From the NCBI RefSeq assembly GCF_004959925.1, contig NZ_SPUW01000003.1, positions 186,001 through 250,000 on the forward strand: 64,000 nt of DNA. Reading direction: 5' to 3'. Source of the DNA: Pseudooceanicola onchidii. GTDB lineage: Bacteria > Pseudomonadota > Alphaproteobacteria > Rhodobacterales > Rhodobacteraceae. The position numbers and the translations under genes were made by a program. This document shows, one piece after another, positions 8,248 to 16,221 of this stretch. Position 1 is the stretch's first letter; every line of letters begins with the position of its first letter. The notes under the pieces were generated by a model. The model worked only from the letters and a program-made list of their open reading frames with translations, was not told the DNA's origin and made no database searches.

Positions 8248-10536
8248 ATGATCCAGACCCTTGCCGATGCGCTGTCCGAGCGCGGATATGACACGCTTAC
8301 CCCGGTCCAGGACGCCGTGACCAACCCCGAATATGCGGATGCCGACCTGTTGGTGTCCGCGCAGACCGGGTCCGGCAAGACCGTGGGCTTCGGTCTGGCG
8401 ATCGCAGGCACGCTGCTGGGCGGGGCGGACGTGATGGGCCCTGTTGCCGCGCCGCTGGCGCTGATCGTGGCGCCGACGCGGGAACTGGCCTTCCAGGTCT
8501 GCCGTGAGCTTGGCTGGCTCTACGCCAAGACCGGGGCGCGCGTGACGTCCTGCGTGGGCGGCATGGACATGCGCGATGAACGCCGTGCGCTGGAACGCGG
8601 CGCGCATATCGTCGTGGGCACGCCCGGACGTCTGGTCGATCACATCAAGCGCGGATCGCTCGACATGACGGGGCTGAAGGCCATCGTCCTGGACGAGGCG
8701 GACGAGATGCTGGATTTGGGCTTCCGCGAGGATCTGGAATTCATGCTGGGCGAGGCGCCCGAAGATCGCCGCACGCTCATGTTCTCGGCCACGGTGCCGC
8801 CGATGATCGCCAAGCTGGCCGAACAGTTCCAGCGTGACGCCGTGCGCGTGACCACCCTGTCCGACAAGGGCCAGCATGCGGACATCGCCTACCAGGCGCT
8901 GCAGGTGGCGCAGCAGGACGTGGAAAACGCGGTGATCAACGTGCTGCGCTTCCACGAAGCGGAAAACGCCATCGTCTTTGCCAACACCCGGGCGACCGTG
9001 AACCGGCTGACCGCGCGTTTCTCCAACCGGGGCTTTTCGGTGGTGTCGCTGTCGGGAGAGCTGAGCCAGGCCGAACGCAGCCATGCGTTGCAGGCGATGC
9101 GCGACGGGCGCGCTCGGGTCTGCGTGGCGACCGACGTGGCCGCGCGCGGGATCGACCTGCCGGGGCTTGAGCTGGTGGTGCACGCCGAACTTCCGTCGAA
9201 TTCCGAAACCCTGCTGCACCGCTCGGGCCGGACGGGCCGTGCCGGGCGCAAGGGCGTGTCAGCTCTGATCGTGCCGCCGCGGTCGGTCAAGAAGGCCGAG
9301 CGTCTGTTGAAATTCGCCAAGGTGCAGGCCGAGTGGGTGGAAGCCCCCAGTGCAGACGCCATCCTGGCGCGGGACGAGGAACGGCTGCTGGCCGATCCCG
9401 CCTGGCAGGATACGCCGAGTGAGGGTGACGCCGCCTTTGCCGCCCGCCTGCTTGAGGCGCAATCGGCCGAGGCCATCGCGGTGGCCTTCCTGCGCCTTTA
9501 CCGCGACCGTCACTGCGCGCCCGAGGATCTGTCGGCGCCCGATGCGCGGCCTGCCCGGAAGGAACGTGAACCCTTCGGTCCGAGCGTCTGGTATTCGCTT
9601 TCGGTCGGTCAGGAAGACCGGGCCGAAGCGCGCTGGCTGTTGCCGCTGATCCTGCGGTCCGGGCGGCTGGAAAAGTCCGCCATCGGTGCGATCCGCGTGC
9701 AGGGGGGTGAAACCTTTGTCGAGATCGCCGAAGCGGCGGCCGACAATTTCGAAGGGGCGCTTGGCCCGGGCGGCATCCTTGAAGAAGGCGTTGCCGCAAC
9801 CCGTCTGGCCGAGGCGCCCGTACTGGCCCCGCTGCCGCCGCGTGGCAAACCGTCGGGGCCGCGTGGCCCCCGCCGCGATCGCGAGGATCGCCCCGAGGGC
9901 GAGCGCCGCCCGCGTCGGGAGTTCGATGGCGATCGGCCGAAGCCCCGCGACTTTGATGGGGACCGCCCGAAGAAGCGTTTTGACGACGACCGTCCCAAGA
10001 AGCGGTTTGATGATGATCGTCCCAAGAAGCGGTTTGATGATGATCGCCCGAAGAAGCGCTTTGACGAGGACCGTCCGAAGAAACGGTTCGATGAGGACCG
10101 CCCGAAGAAACGCTTTGACGACGACCGTCCCAAGCGGTTCGACGATGGCGCCCGGCCTGACCGCAAGCCCTTCGCTCCGAAAGGGGAGGGCAAGCCTTAT
10201 GGCCAGAAGCGGGACGACCGTGGGGATGCGCCGCGCAAGCCGCGGGCCGCAGCCGAGGCCGCGCCGGGCAACCCCAAGAAGGTCTGGGGCAAACCTGCCG
10301 GTAAACCTGCGCGGGACGATCGGCCCGGCGGCTTTGGCAAGCCGCGCGGTGACGGGGAACGCGGGCCCAGGCCGGGCGGCAAGCCTTTTGGCAAACCCGG
10401 CGGCAAACCCGGTGGAAAGCCTGCGGGCAAGAGCTTTGGCAAGCCCGGGGGCAAGCCTGCCGGCAAGCCAGGCGCCAAACCGGGCGGCAAGCCCAAACCG
10501 GGCGGGTTCCAGACCCCGCGCCGACCCAAGTCATAA
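8248..10536 (+). CDS. DEAD-box RNA helicase with DbpA-like domain and repeat tail
   Basis: A 762-aa ATP-dependent RNA helicase of the DeaD/CsdA type, acting in ribosome assembly or cold-stress RNA remodelling. Motifs in order: Q motif TLTPVQ (17-21), AQTGSGKT (38-45), PTRELA, DEAD (149-152), SAT, and HRSGRTGRAGRKG. A DbpA-type RNA-binding domain follows around residues 450-515. The last 250 residues are basic and repetitive: seven near-identical 9-aa DRPKKRFDD units, then GKPGGKP-type repeats. The ATG at 8248 fits the family N-terminus (MIQTLADALSERGYDTLTPV) better than the in-frame ATG at 8215. Confidence 0.93.
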   Translation: MIQTLADALSERGYDTLTPVQDAVTNPEYADADLLVSAQTGSGKTVGFGLAIAGTLLGGADVMGPVAAPLALIVAPTRELAFQVCRELGWLYAKTGARVTSCVGGMDMRDERRALERGAHIVVGTPGRLVDHIKRGSLDMTGLKAIVLDEADEMLDLGFREDLEFMLGEAPEDRRTLMFSATVPPMIAKLAEQFQRDAVRVTTLSDKGQHADIAYQALQVAQQDVENAVINVLRFHEAENAIVFANTRATVNRLTARFSNRGFSVVSLSGELSQAERSHALQAMRDGRARVCVATDVAARGIDLPGLELVVHAELPSNSETLLHRSGRTGRAGRKGVSALIVPPRSVKKAERLLKFAKVQAEWVEAPSADAILARDEERLLADPAWQDTPSEGDAAFAARLLEAQSAEAIAVAFLRLYRDRHCAPEDLSAPDARPARKEREPFGPSVWYSLSVGQEDRAEARWLLPLILRSGRLEKSAIGAIRVQGGETFVEIAEAAADNFEGALGPGGILEEGVAATRLAEAPVLAPLPPRGKPSGPRGPRRDREDRPEGERRPRREFDGDRPKPRDFDGDRPKKRFDDDRPKKRFDDDRPKKRFDDDRPKKRFDEDRPKKRFDEDRPKKRFDDDRPKRFDDGARPDRKPFAPKGEGKPYGQKRDDRGDAPRKPRAAAEAAPGNPKKVWGKPAGKPARDDRPGGFGKPRGDGERGPRPGGKPFGKPGGKPGGKPAGKSFGKPGGKPAGKPGAKPGGKPKPGGFQTPRRPKS
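9961..10146 (+). repeat. 27-bp coding minisatellite, 7 units
   Basis: Units begin at 9961, 9988, 10015, 10042, 10069, 10096 and 10123. Each encodes DRPKKRF plus two acidic residues; the last lacks one Lys codon. Codon choice drifts between units (GAC/GAT, CGT/CGC), so the array is not brand new. Confidence 0.9.
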
Positions 10537-10545
10537 GACCAACGC

Positions 10546-10574
10546 AGGCCCGTGCATCGCGCGGGCCTTTCCTT
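10546..10574 (+). terminator. Terminator after helicase gene
   Basis: The stem AGGCCCG/CGGGCCT has a 9-nt loop and is followed by TTCCTTT. It lies between convergent genes. Confidence 0.75.
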
Positions 10575-10589
10575 TGGGCGGTCAGCGTT

Positions 10590-10814
10590 TCAGGCGATGA
10601 TGTCGGGCAGCAGTCGGTCTTCGATCTGTGCGATCTTGTCCTTCAGCCGCAGCTTCTGCTTTTTCAAACGCTGCAAAGTCAGCTGATCGGCGGTAGAGCG
10701 TTCCTGCAAGGCGGCGATGGCCTGATCGAGGTCGGCATGTTCGCGGCGGAAGACCTCGAGCTCAACCCGGAGCACCTCGTCGGTCTTCATCGAAATGTCG
10801 CTGCGCGCGTTCAT
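10590..10814 (-). CDS. YdcH/DUF465 family small protein
   Basis: A 74-aa charged, coiled-coil helical-hairpin protein (LQRLKKQKLRLKDKIAQIED). The family is widespread in proteobacteria and its function is not established. The ATG at 10814 follows GAGGGG at good spacing. An in-frame upstream ATG at 10874 would add an unlikely N-terminus. It is convergent with the helicase gene. Confidence 0.85.
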   Translation of the reverse strand: MNARSDISMKTDEVLRVELEVFRREHADLDQAIAALQERSTADQLTLQRLKKQKLRLKDKIAQIEDRLLPDIIA

Positions 10815-10893
10815 GACGCGATTCCCCTCGTGGTTGCAGAACCTTGAATATACCCCGCTTGCCCCAAACGGCAAAGCCCCCGCGCGAGAAGGC

Positions 10894-10923
10894 CTTGCGC
10901 GGTGCGCGTCGACTGCCCATATT
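10894..10923 (+). promoter_or_regulatory. Putative heat-shock sigma factor (RpoH) promoter
   Basis: CTTGCGC, a 15-bp spacer, then CCCATATT. This agrees well with the sigma-32 consensus (CTTG... and CCCATnT). Initiation would be about 60 bp before the Hsp20 start. Confidence 0.6.
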
Positions 10924-10986
10924 CAATGAACCGGGGCCGCCACAACGGGACCCCGGCGACTGTCGCTTAAAGATCAAGGACGTGTC

Positions 10987-11400
10987 ATGACGAAGATGAC
11001 CCTGGGGGCGCATCCCTACATGCTGGGGTTCGAACAGCTGGAGAGGCTGCTGGAACGCTCGGCCAAGGCCGGTAACGACGGCTATCCGCCCTTCAATATC
11101 GAACAGACCTCCGACTATTCCTATCGCATCACCCTGGCCGTGGCCGGGTTTCGCGAAGAGGATCTGGCGATCACCCTGGAAGACAGCCAGCTGGTGATCC
11201 GTGGTCGGCAAGGCGACGATGGCGAGGGACGCCATTTCCTGCATCGCGGCATCGCGGCACGCCAGTTCCAGCGCAGTTTCGTGCTGGCCGACGGTGTCGA
11301 GGTTGGGGACGCGGTGATGGAAAACGGATTGCTGCATGTCGATCTGACCCGGGTTCAGCCCGAAAAGGTCGTGCAGACGATCCGCATCAAGAAAGGATAG
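10987..11400 (+). CDS. Small heat-shock protein (Hsp20/alpha-crystallin)
   Basis: A 137-aa ATP-independent holdase of the IbpA type. The alpha-crystallin domain spans about residues 35-130 with the core YSYRITLAVAGFREEDLAITLED and the conserved ENGLLHVDL (family A-x-x-x-n-G-v-L). It is followed 3 nt later by a DUF1150 gene, a common alphaproteobacterial pairing. A heat-shock promoter-like sequence lies upstream. Confidence 0.95.
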   Translation: MTKMTLGAHPYMLGFEQLERLLERSAKAGNDGYPPFNIEQTSDYSYRITLAVAGFREEDLAITLEDSQLVIRGRQGDDGEGRHFLHRGIAARQFQRSFVLADGVEVGDAVMENGLLHVDLTRVQPEKVVQTIRIKKG

Positions 11401-11403
11401 GGT

Positions 11404-11628
11404 ATGGATACGAACTTCGAACACCCCGATGAGGCCGCGCGGATCGTCTATGTCCGCGCCGTGCGGGTCGAGGACCTGCCGGAAGAGGTCCAGGAACAGG
11501 CCGAGGGTCTGGAAGAGCTTTACGCCGTCTGCGACACGCAGGGCGAACGGCTGGCGCTGGTCAAGGACCGCGCTATGGCCTTCGTGCTGGCACGCCAGAA
11601 CGACATGGCACCGGTGACGGTGCACTGA
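11404..11628 (+). CDS. DUF1150 family protein
   Basis: A 74-aa acidic protein matching DUF1150 (VYVRAVRVEDLPEEV... LYAVCDTQGERLALV). It starts 3 nt after the Hsp20 stop and is surely co-transcribed. Biochemical function is unknown. Context suggests a role with the small heat-shock protein. Confidence 0.88.
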   Translation: MDTNFEHPDEAARIVYVRAVRVEDLPEEVQEQAEGLEELYAVCDTQGERLALVKDRAMAFVLARQNDMAPVTVH

Positions 11629-11708
11629 CCGGTCGCTGACCGGATCGGCCATTGCCCACGGGTGGTGGCCGGATTACTCAGGGCTGACCAAGTAGAACCG
11701 GACAGCCC

Positions 11709-12572
11709 ATGACCCATGATCCTGCCATTGCCATCATGCCTTACGGGCTGCGCTTCGGGGCAGGGTATCTCGATCTGAGTTGCGACAAGCTGGACTGGCC
11801 TTTGGGCCAGCCCGACCGGTTGCGCGGGCGGCCGTTGCGCGCGATGGAAAAGACCGATCACCTGATCGTCTATCCGCGTCCCGCGTTGCACGTCCGGCCG
11901 CTGTTTGGGCTCAAGGCGCGGCTGTCGATGATGGTGCAGGAACCGCGTGTCATCCACAATGACCACCGAAAGCTGCTGCGCGTCACCTGGCGGCGGTTCT
12001 TCCGCGTGTTCAGCCACGACCGCGACCTGGTCGATCACATTCCGAACGGGGTCTTCGTGCCCTTCGGCACGACCTGGGTGCCGGACTGGCGCGATCTTGA
12101 CCTGCGCAAGTCCAAGGCCTGTTCGCTGATTGCCTCGGCCAAACGGTCGCAGGCAGGCCACGAGGTGCGTCATTCGATTGCCGACCATGTGAAGGCACGC
12201 GGGCTGGATGTGGACGTGATGGGAGGTGGTTATGCCCCCTTCGACCGCAAATCCGACGGCCTGGCGCCCTACCGCTATTCGGTGGTGATCGAAAACTCGC
12301 GCGAGCCTGACTATTTCACCGAAAAACTGGTCGACGCGATCCTCTGCCTGACGGTGCCGATCTACTGGGGCTGTCCGAACATCGGCGACTATTTCGACAC
12401 CTCTTCTTTCGTGATCTGCGACAGCGAAGGCGAGATCCGCGATGCGCTTGAGAGGCTGTCCGCAAGCGACTACGAGGCGCGGCGGCCGGGGCTCGAGGCG
12501 CTGCGGGACAGTGCGGCGCGGTTTGCCAACCTGCACCTGCGCACGGCAGAGGCGCTGCGGGATAGCCTTTGA
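11709..12572 (+). CDS. GT10-family (fucosyltransferase-like) glycosyltransferase
   Basis: A 287-aa protein with a C-terminal GT10 signature (about residues 185-235): YRYSVVIENS, then YFTEKLVDAILCLTVPIYWG and CPNIGDYFD. GT10 enzymes are alpha-1,3/1,4-fucosyltransferases using GDP-fucose. The ENS and TEKL residues are the nucleotide-sugar-binding core. The N-terminal acceptor domain is unlike well-known members. There are no polysaccharide genes next to it, so acceptor and sugar are unknown. A bidirectional terminator follows. Confidence 0.82.
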   Translation: MTHDPAIAIMPYGLRFGAGYLDLSCDKLDWPLGQPDRLRGRPLRAMEKTDHLIVYPRPALHVRPLFGLKARLSMMVQEPRVIHNDHRKLLRVTWRRFFRVFSHDRDLVDHIPNGVFVPFGTTWVPDWRDLDLRKSKACSLIASAKRSQAGHEVRHSIADHVKARGLDVDVMGGGYAPFDRKSDGLAPYRYSVVIENSREPDYFTEKLVDAILCLTVPIYWGCPNIGDYFDTSSFVICDSEGEIRDALERLSASDYEARRPGLEALRDSAARFANLHLRTAEALRDSL

Positions 12573-12599
12573 GACGCGTCGCGTCCTGACGGCCCAATG

Positions 12600-12632
12600 A
12601 AAAAGGCCCCGGAGGATCTCCGGGGCCTTTTT
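12600..12632. terminator. Bidirectional terminator between convergent genes
   Basis: AAAAAGGCCCCGGAG-GAT-CTCCGGGGCCTTTTT. A perfect stem flanked by A- and T-runs can serve both the GT10 and the sat/cysC transcripts. Confidence 0.93.
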
Positions 12633-12648
12633 GCATTGATTTAATCGG

Positions 12649-14361
12649 TCAGTGCGCGGCGATCAGTCCGAGGCTTTCCAGCTTCAGGATCACCTGGTGT
12701 GCGCAATTGTCCACGTCGTGGCCTTCGGTCTCGACCCGCAGTTCCGGGTTTTCCGGCACGTCGTAGGGGTCGGAAATCCCGGTGAACTCCTTGATCTTGC
12801 CTTCACGCGCCAGCTTGTAGAGGCCCTTGCGGTCGCGGCGTTCGCATTCCTCGATCGTGGTCGCGACATGGACCTCGATGAAGGCACCGAACTGTTCGAC
12901 ATCCTCGCGCACGGCGCGTCTTGTCGTGGCGTAGGGCGCGATCGGGGCACAGATGGCGATGCCGCCGTTCTTGGTGATTTCCGACGCGACATAGCCGATG
13001 CGGCGGATGTTCAGATCGCGATGTTCCTTGGAAAAGCCCAGTTCCGAGCTGAGGTTCTTCCGCACGATGTCACCATCCAGAAGGGTGACGGGGCGGCCGC
13101 CCATCTCCATCAGCTTGACCATCAGGGCGTTGGCGATGGTCGACTTGCCGGATCCTGAGAAGCCGGTGAAGAAGACGGTAAAGCCCTGCTTGGCCCGCGG
13201 CGGACGCGTCTTGCGCAGTTCCGACACGACCTCGGGGAAAGAGAACCACTCGGGGATCTCAAGGCCCTCGGCCAGGCGGCGGCGCAGTTCCGTGCCCGAG
13301 ATGTTCAGGATCGTCACGTCGTCCTTGTCGAGGATTTCGTCGTTCGGTTCGTACTGGGCGCGTTCCTGCACATAGACCATGTGTTTGAACGGGACCATTT
13401 CGATGCCCATTTCCGCTTCGTGTTCCTTGAACAGGTCCTGCGCGTCATAGGGGCCGTAGAAATCCTCGCCCTGCGAATTCGAGCCGGGGCCCGCGTGGTC
13501 GCGGCCGACGATGAAGTGCGTGCAGCCGTAGTTCTTGCGGATCAGCCCGTGCCAGACGGCCTCGCGCGGGCCGGCCATGCGCATGGCAAGCGGCAGAAGC
13601 GACATCGCGGTGGTCGAACCCGGGTATTTGTCCAGCACGGCCTCGTAGCAGCGCACGCGGGTGAAGTGGTCGACGTCGCCCGGCTTGGTCATGCCGACCA
13701 CGGGGTGGATCAGCAGGTTGGCCTGCGCTTCCTTGGCGGCACGGAAGGTCAGTTCCTGGTGCGCGCGGTGCAGCGGATTGCGGGTCTGGAAGGCCACGAC
13801 CTTGCGCCAGCCGAGCTTGCGGAAATAGGCGCGCAGTTCATTGGGCGTGTCGCGACGGGCACGGAAATCATAGTGTACCGGCTGCTGGATGCCGGTGACC
13901 GGGCCGCCGAGGTAGATCTTTCCGGCCGTGTTGTGCAGGTAGTTGACGGCCGGGTGGGCCTGGTCGTCGGCGCCGAAGACCTTTTCGGCTTCCTTCGCCT
14001 TGTTCGGCTCCCAACGGTCGGTGACGGTCATGGTGCCGAGGATCACACCTTCCTGATCACGCAGGGCGATGTCCTGACCGATTTCGATGCTGTCCGCGAA
14101 TTTCTCGGACACGTCCAGCGTGATGGGCATCGGCCAGAGCGTGCCGTCCGCCAGCCGCATGGTGTCGACGACGCTGTTGTAGTCCTCTTCCGTCAGGAAG
14201 CCCTTGAGCGGGTTGAAGCCGCCGTTCATCAGCAGTTCCAGATCGCAGATCTGGCGCGGGGAAAGATCCCAGCTGGTCAGATCGGCGGCCTCGACCTTCA
14301 GCTTCTGGGCGCTGTCGTAGGAGACAAAGAGTTCGGGGATAGGGGCAAGGTTGTTCTGCAT
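12649..14361 (-). CDS. Bifunctional sulfate adenylyltransferase / APS kinase
   Basis: About 570 aa joining an ATP sulfurylase (residues 1-385) to an APS kinase (390-570). It activates sulfate to APS and then PAPS. The sulfurylase part shows QTRNPLHRAHQ (HxxH) and GRDHAGPG. The kinase part shows the P-loop GFSGSGKST, DGDIVRKN and the lid region ICAPIAPYATTR. The usual Roseobacter reading starts at the ATG at 14361, with an upstream in-frame TTG at 14370. No cysD/cysN lies nearby. It shares a terminator with the convergent GT10 gene. Confidence 0.95.
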   Translation of the reverse strand: MQNNLAPIPELFVSYDSAQKLKVEAADLTSWDLSPRQICDLELLMNGGFNPLKGFLTEEDYNSVVDTMRLADGTLWPMPITLDVSEKFADSIEIGQDIALRDQEGVILGTMTVTDRWEPNKAKEAEKVFGADDQAHPAVNYLHNTAGKIYLGGPVTGIQQPVHYDFRARRDTPNELRAYFRKLGWRKVVAFQTRNPLHRAHQELTFRAAKEAQANLLIHPVVGMTKPGDVDHFTRVRCYEAVLDKYPGSTTAMSLLPLAMRMAGPREAVWHGLIRKNYGCTHFIVGRDHAGPGSNSQGEDFYGPYDAQDLFKEHEAEMGIEMVPFKHMVYVQERAQYEPNDEILDKDDVTILNISGTELRRRLAEGLEIPEWFSFPEVVSELRKTRPPRAKQGFTVFFTGFSGSGKSTIANALMVKLMEMGGRPVTLLDGDIVRKNLSSELGFSKEHRDLNIRRIGYVASEITKNGGIAICAPIAPYATTRRAVREDVEQFGAFIEVHVATTIEECERRDRKGLYKLAREGKIKEFTGISDPYDVPENPELRVETEGHDVDNCAHQVILKLESLGLIAAH

Positions 14362-14527
14362 CGGGGTCAATTCTCGCAGCGGGTTGTCTGCGGGCCTTCA
14401 TGCCAGCGGTTACACTATTGTGCGCGACCTAGGCCGGATCACTGCCACCACGCAAGGCGGGCGTTCAAGAAAAGGACTGTTGCTTCGATTTGGCGGCAAA
14501 GCGATCACGTTATTCACCTTTAGCGAA

Positions 14528-14554
14528 GGCCGCGCGAATTCTGTTCGCGCGGCC
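14528..14554 (-). terminator. Terminator of the tail-collar/VPLPA gene
   Basis: An 11-bp perfect stem GGCCGCGCGAA/TTCGCGCGGCC with a 5-nt loop, 28 bp past the minus-strand stop. It is followed by TTCGCTAAA, a weak T-tract. Confidence 0.7.
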
Positions 14555-14581
14555 CCGTGGTCTACCGTGAGTGGGCTAGGG

Positions 14582-16042
14582 TCAATTCGCGGTCCGGCGC
14601 CGCCGCAGCGTGGCAAAGCTTGCCAGGGATGCGCCCAGCAACAGTGCCGGGGCGGGCAGGGGGACTGCCGGGGGCGTGTTTGCAGGCGCAGCGTCAAAGC
14701 TGTGATCGTGCGACGCGAGGTTCAGCGCAGTCAGCGTCGTTGTTTCGCTGCCGAACTGCTGGCCGAGTGTAAACTCCTGGCCCCATTCACTGTTGCCCGC
14801 GCCAATGGCCGTGCGGCCACGCAGGTCCGGTAGGGCAAAGGTCGAACGCCCGTCGCCGCCAAAGCGGTCGCCGATGACGTTGAACAGGGACAGATGGGTC
14901 TGGACGTCCAACATCTGGCCTTCGGCCTTGAACCAGCCGGTCGGCGCGTAATCCCCGGCAAAGAGCGCGATTTCACCCAAGACAGACACGTTGCCCGGGT
15001 CGCCTTGCGCGCGATCGCGCTCCGGAATTCCACCGGCCACGTTGATCAGATAGGTCAGGCCAAAGCTGGCCTGGGTGTTTTCGAAGGCGGTGGCGGATCC
15101 GGTATTGCCGGTGTCGACGTCATCTGCCGGGTCCGTTCCCGCGACGGTGTGATTGTGTGCAGGCAGATTGCCTTCGCTCAGCGTGACCGCACCGTCATCG
15201 TCCCCGAACGTCTGGCCCAGCTCTACCTCGCCCAGCTCCGGTCCCGTGCCCGTACCGACGGCGACACGACCGGTGAGGTCAGGCAGATAGAACGCGGTTC
15301 TCGCATCGCCGCCGTAGGTGGTGCCGATGGTACTGAACAGCTCCGTCGCGCTGCTGACGGTCAGGGCAGATCCGTTGGCCTCGACGTCGCCTCCGTATTG
15401 ACCGTATTCATTGGGCGCGGCAGAAAAGCTGACCTTTCCGATCGTGTCGTTTCCGGTCGGCGATCCTCCTCCGCCGCGGTTCGGATAGTCACCCGTCAAA
15501 TGGATCTCGGCGGCCATGGAGACGCTTGGCATGGCGATGTCGACGGGTGCTCCGCCGCCCGTTTCACCGGTCGCGGCGTCGAACGTCAGGGAGGTGGCTG
15601 GGATTGTGTGATCATGGCTTGGCAGGTTGGCCACGGTCAGTGATGCGGTCGGGTTGCCCTGCAGGACACCGACATTGCGCGCCTCGGCCCCGACGACTGC
15701 GCGGCCGGCCAGGTCTGGCAGGCGGAAGGTATGGCGTCCGTCGCCGCCGAAGGTGGATCCGATAGCTGTAAAAAGCGCCGTGTGATTGCTGATCTGCAAC
15801 AACTGGCCATCGGCGATCATATGCCCCTCGGGGGCAAAGTTGCCCGCCGTCCAAGAGACGTCGCCGAGATTGTGGGACGCGCCGCCCGTGCGGATCAGCG
15901 GCGTCAGGGCGAGAGAGGGTTGGTAGGTGCTGAAGGCCGCGCTATCGCCGGTAACGGAGGTCGTATCGGCCCATGCGTGGGTGGCTAGTAGAGGCAGCGC
16001 AAACGTGCAGGCAGCCGCCCGGAAGGCGTTGGTGAGAATCAT
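14582..16042 (-). CDS. Secreted triple tail-collar protein with VPLPA-CTERM sorting signal
   Basis: A 486-aa exported protein. Signal peptide residues 1-25 (cleavage after THAWA). Three repeats resemble phage tail-collar (microcystin-dependent-protein type) domains at about 50-150, 185-300 and 345-450. Each ends in a FGGDGRxTFxLPDLxGR motif followed by a HDH or HNH cluster. The C-terminus is VPLPAPALLLGASLASF then RRRR, a VPLPA-CTERM exosortase-type signal. The protein is probably cut and anchored or exported at the surface. The ATG at 16042 follows AGGAT. No phage genes accompany it. Confidence 0.8.
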   Translation of the reverse strand: MILTNAFRAAACTFALPLLATHAWADTTSVTGDSAAFSTYQPSLALTPLIRTGGASHNLGDVSWTAGNFAPEGHMIADGQLLQISNHTALFTAIGSTFGGDGRHTFRLPDLAGRAVVGAEARNVGVLQGNPTASLTVANLPSHDHTIPATSLTFDAATGETGGGAPVDIAMPSVSMAAEIHLTGDYPNRGGGGSPTGNDTIGKVSFSAAPNEYGQYGGDVEANGSALTVSSATELFSTIGTTYGGDARTAFYLPDLTGRVAVGTGTGPELGEVELGQTFGDDDGAVTLSEGNLPAHNHTVAGTDPADDVDTGNTGSATAFENTQASFGLTYLINVAGGIPERDRAQGDPGNVSVLGEIALFAGDYAPTGWFKAEGQMLDVQTHLSLFNVIGDRFGGDGRSTFALPDLRGRTAIGAGNSEWGQEFTLGQQFGSETTTLTALNLASHDHSFDAAPANTPPAVPLPAPALLLGASLASFATLRRRRTAN

Positions 16043-16221
16043 CTGAAATCCTATGGACTTTGGGTCAAAACGTGCGCGACCGTAGACGCAGTTCTGCGTC
16101 AGGGTCAATCCTTTCGGACCGAAAAATTTCCTTTTGGAAATAGCGGGTGGACCGGCAGGGTATTGTTTTGGATGGCAATTTATTTTGGTTCGACAATTAC
16201 CGGCCGTGCCACGACGGACTG

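Noticed and set aside
9961-10146. Possible CRISPR-like direct repeats
   Set aside because: No spacers, 27-bp units are contiguous and in frame within a helicase coding region.
9287-10534. Open frame of 415 codons opposite the helicase tail
   Set aside because: Produced by the repeat array read in the opposite strand; Arg/Pro/Ser low complexity.
14582-16042. Tail-collar domains as sign of a prophage
   Set aside because: The protein has a Sec signal and a VPLPA tail, and no other phage genes surround it.
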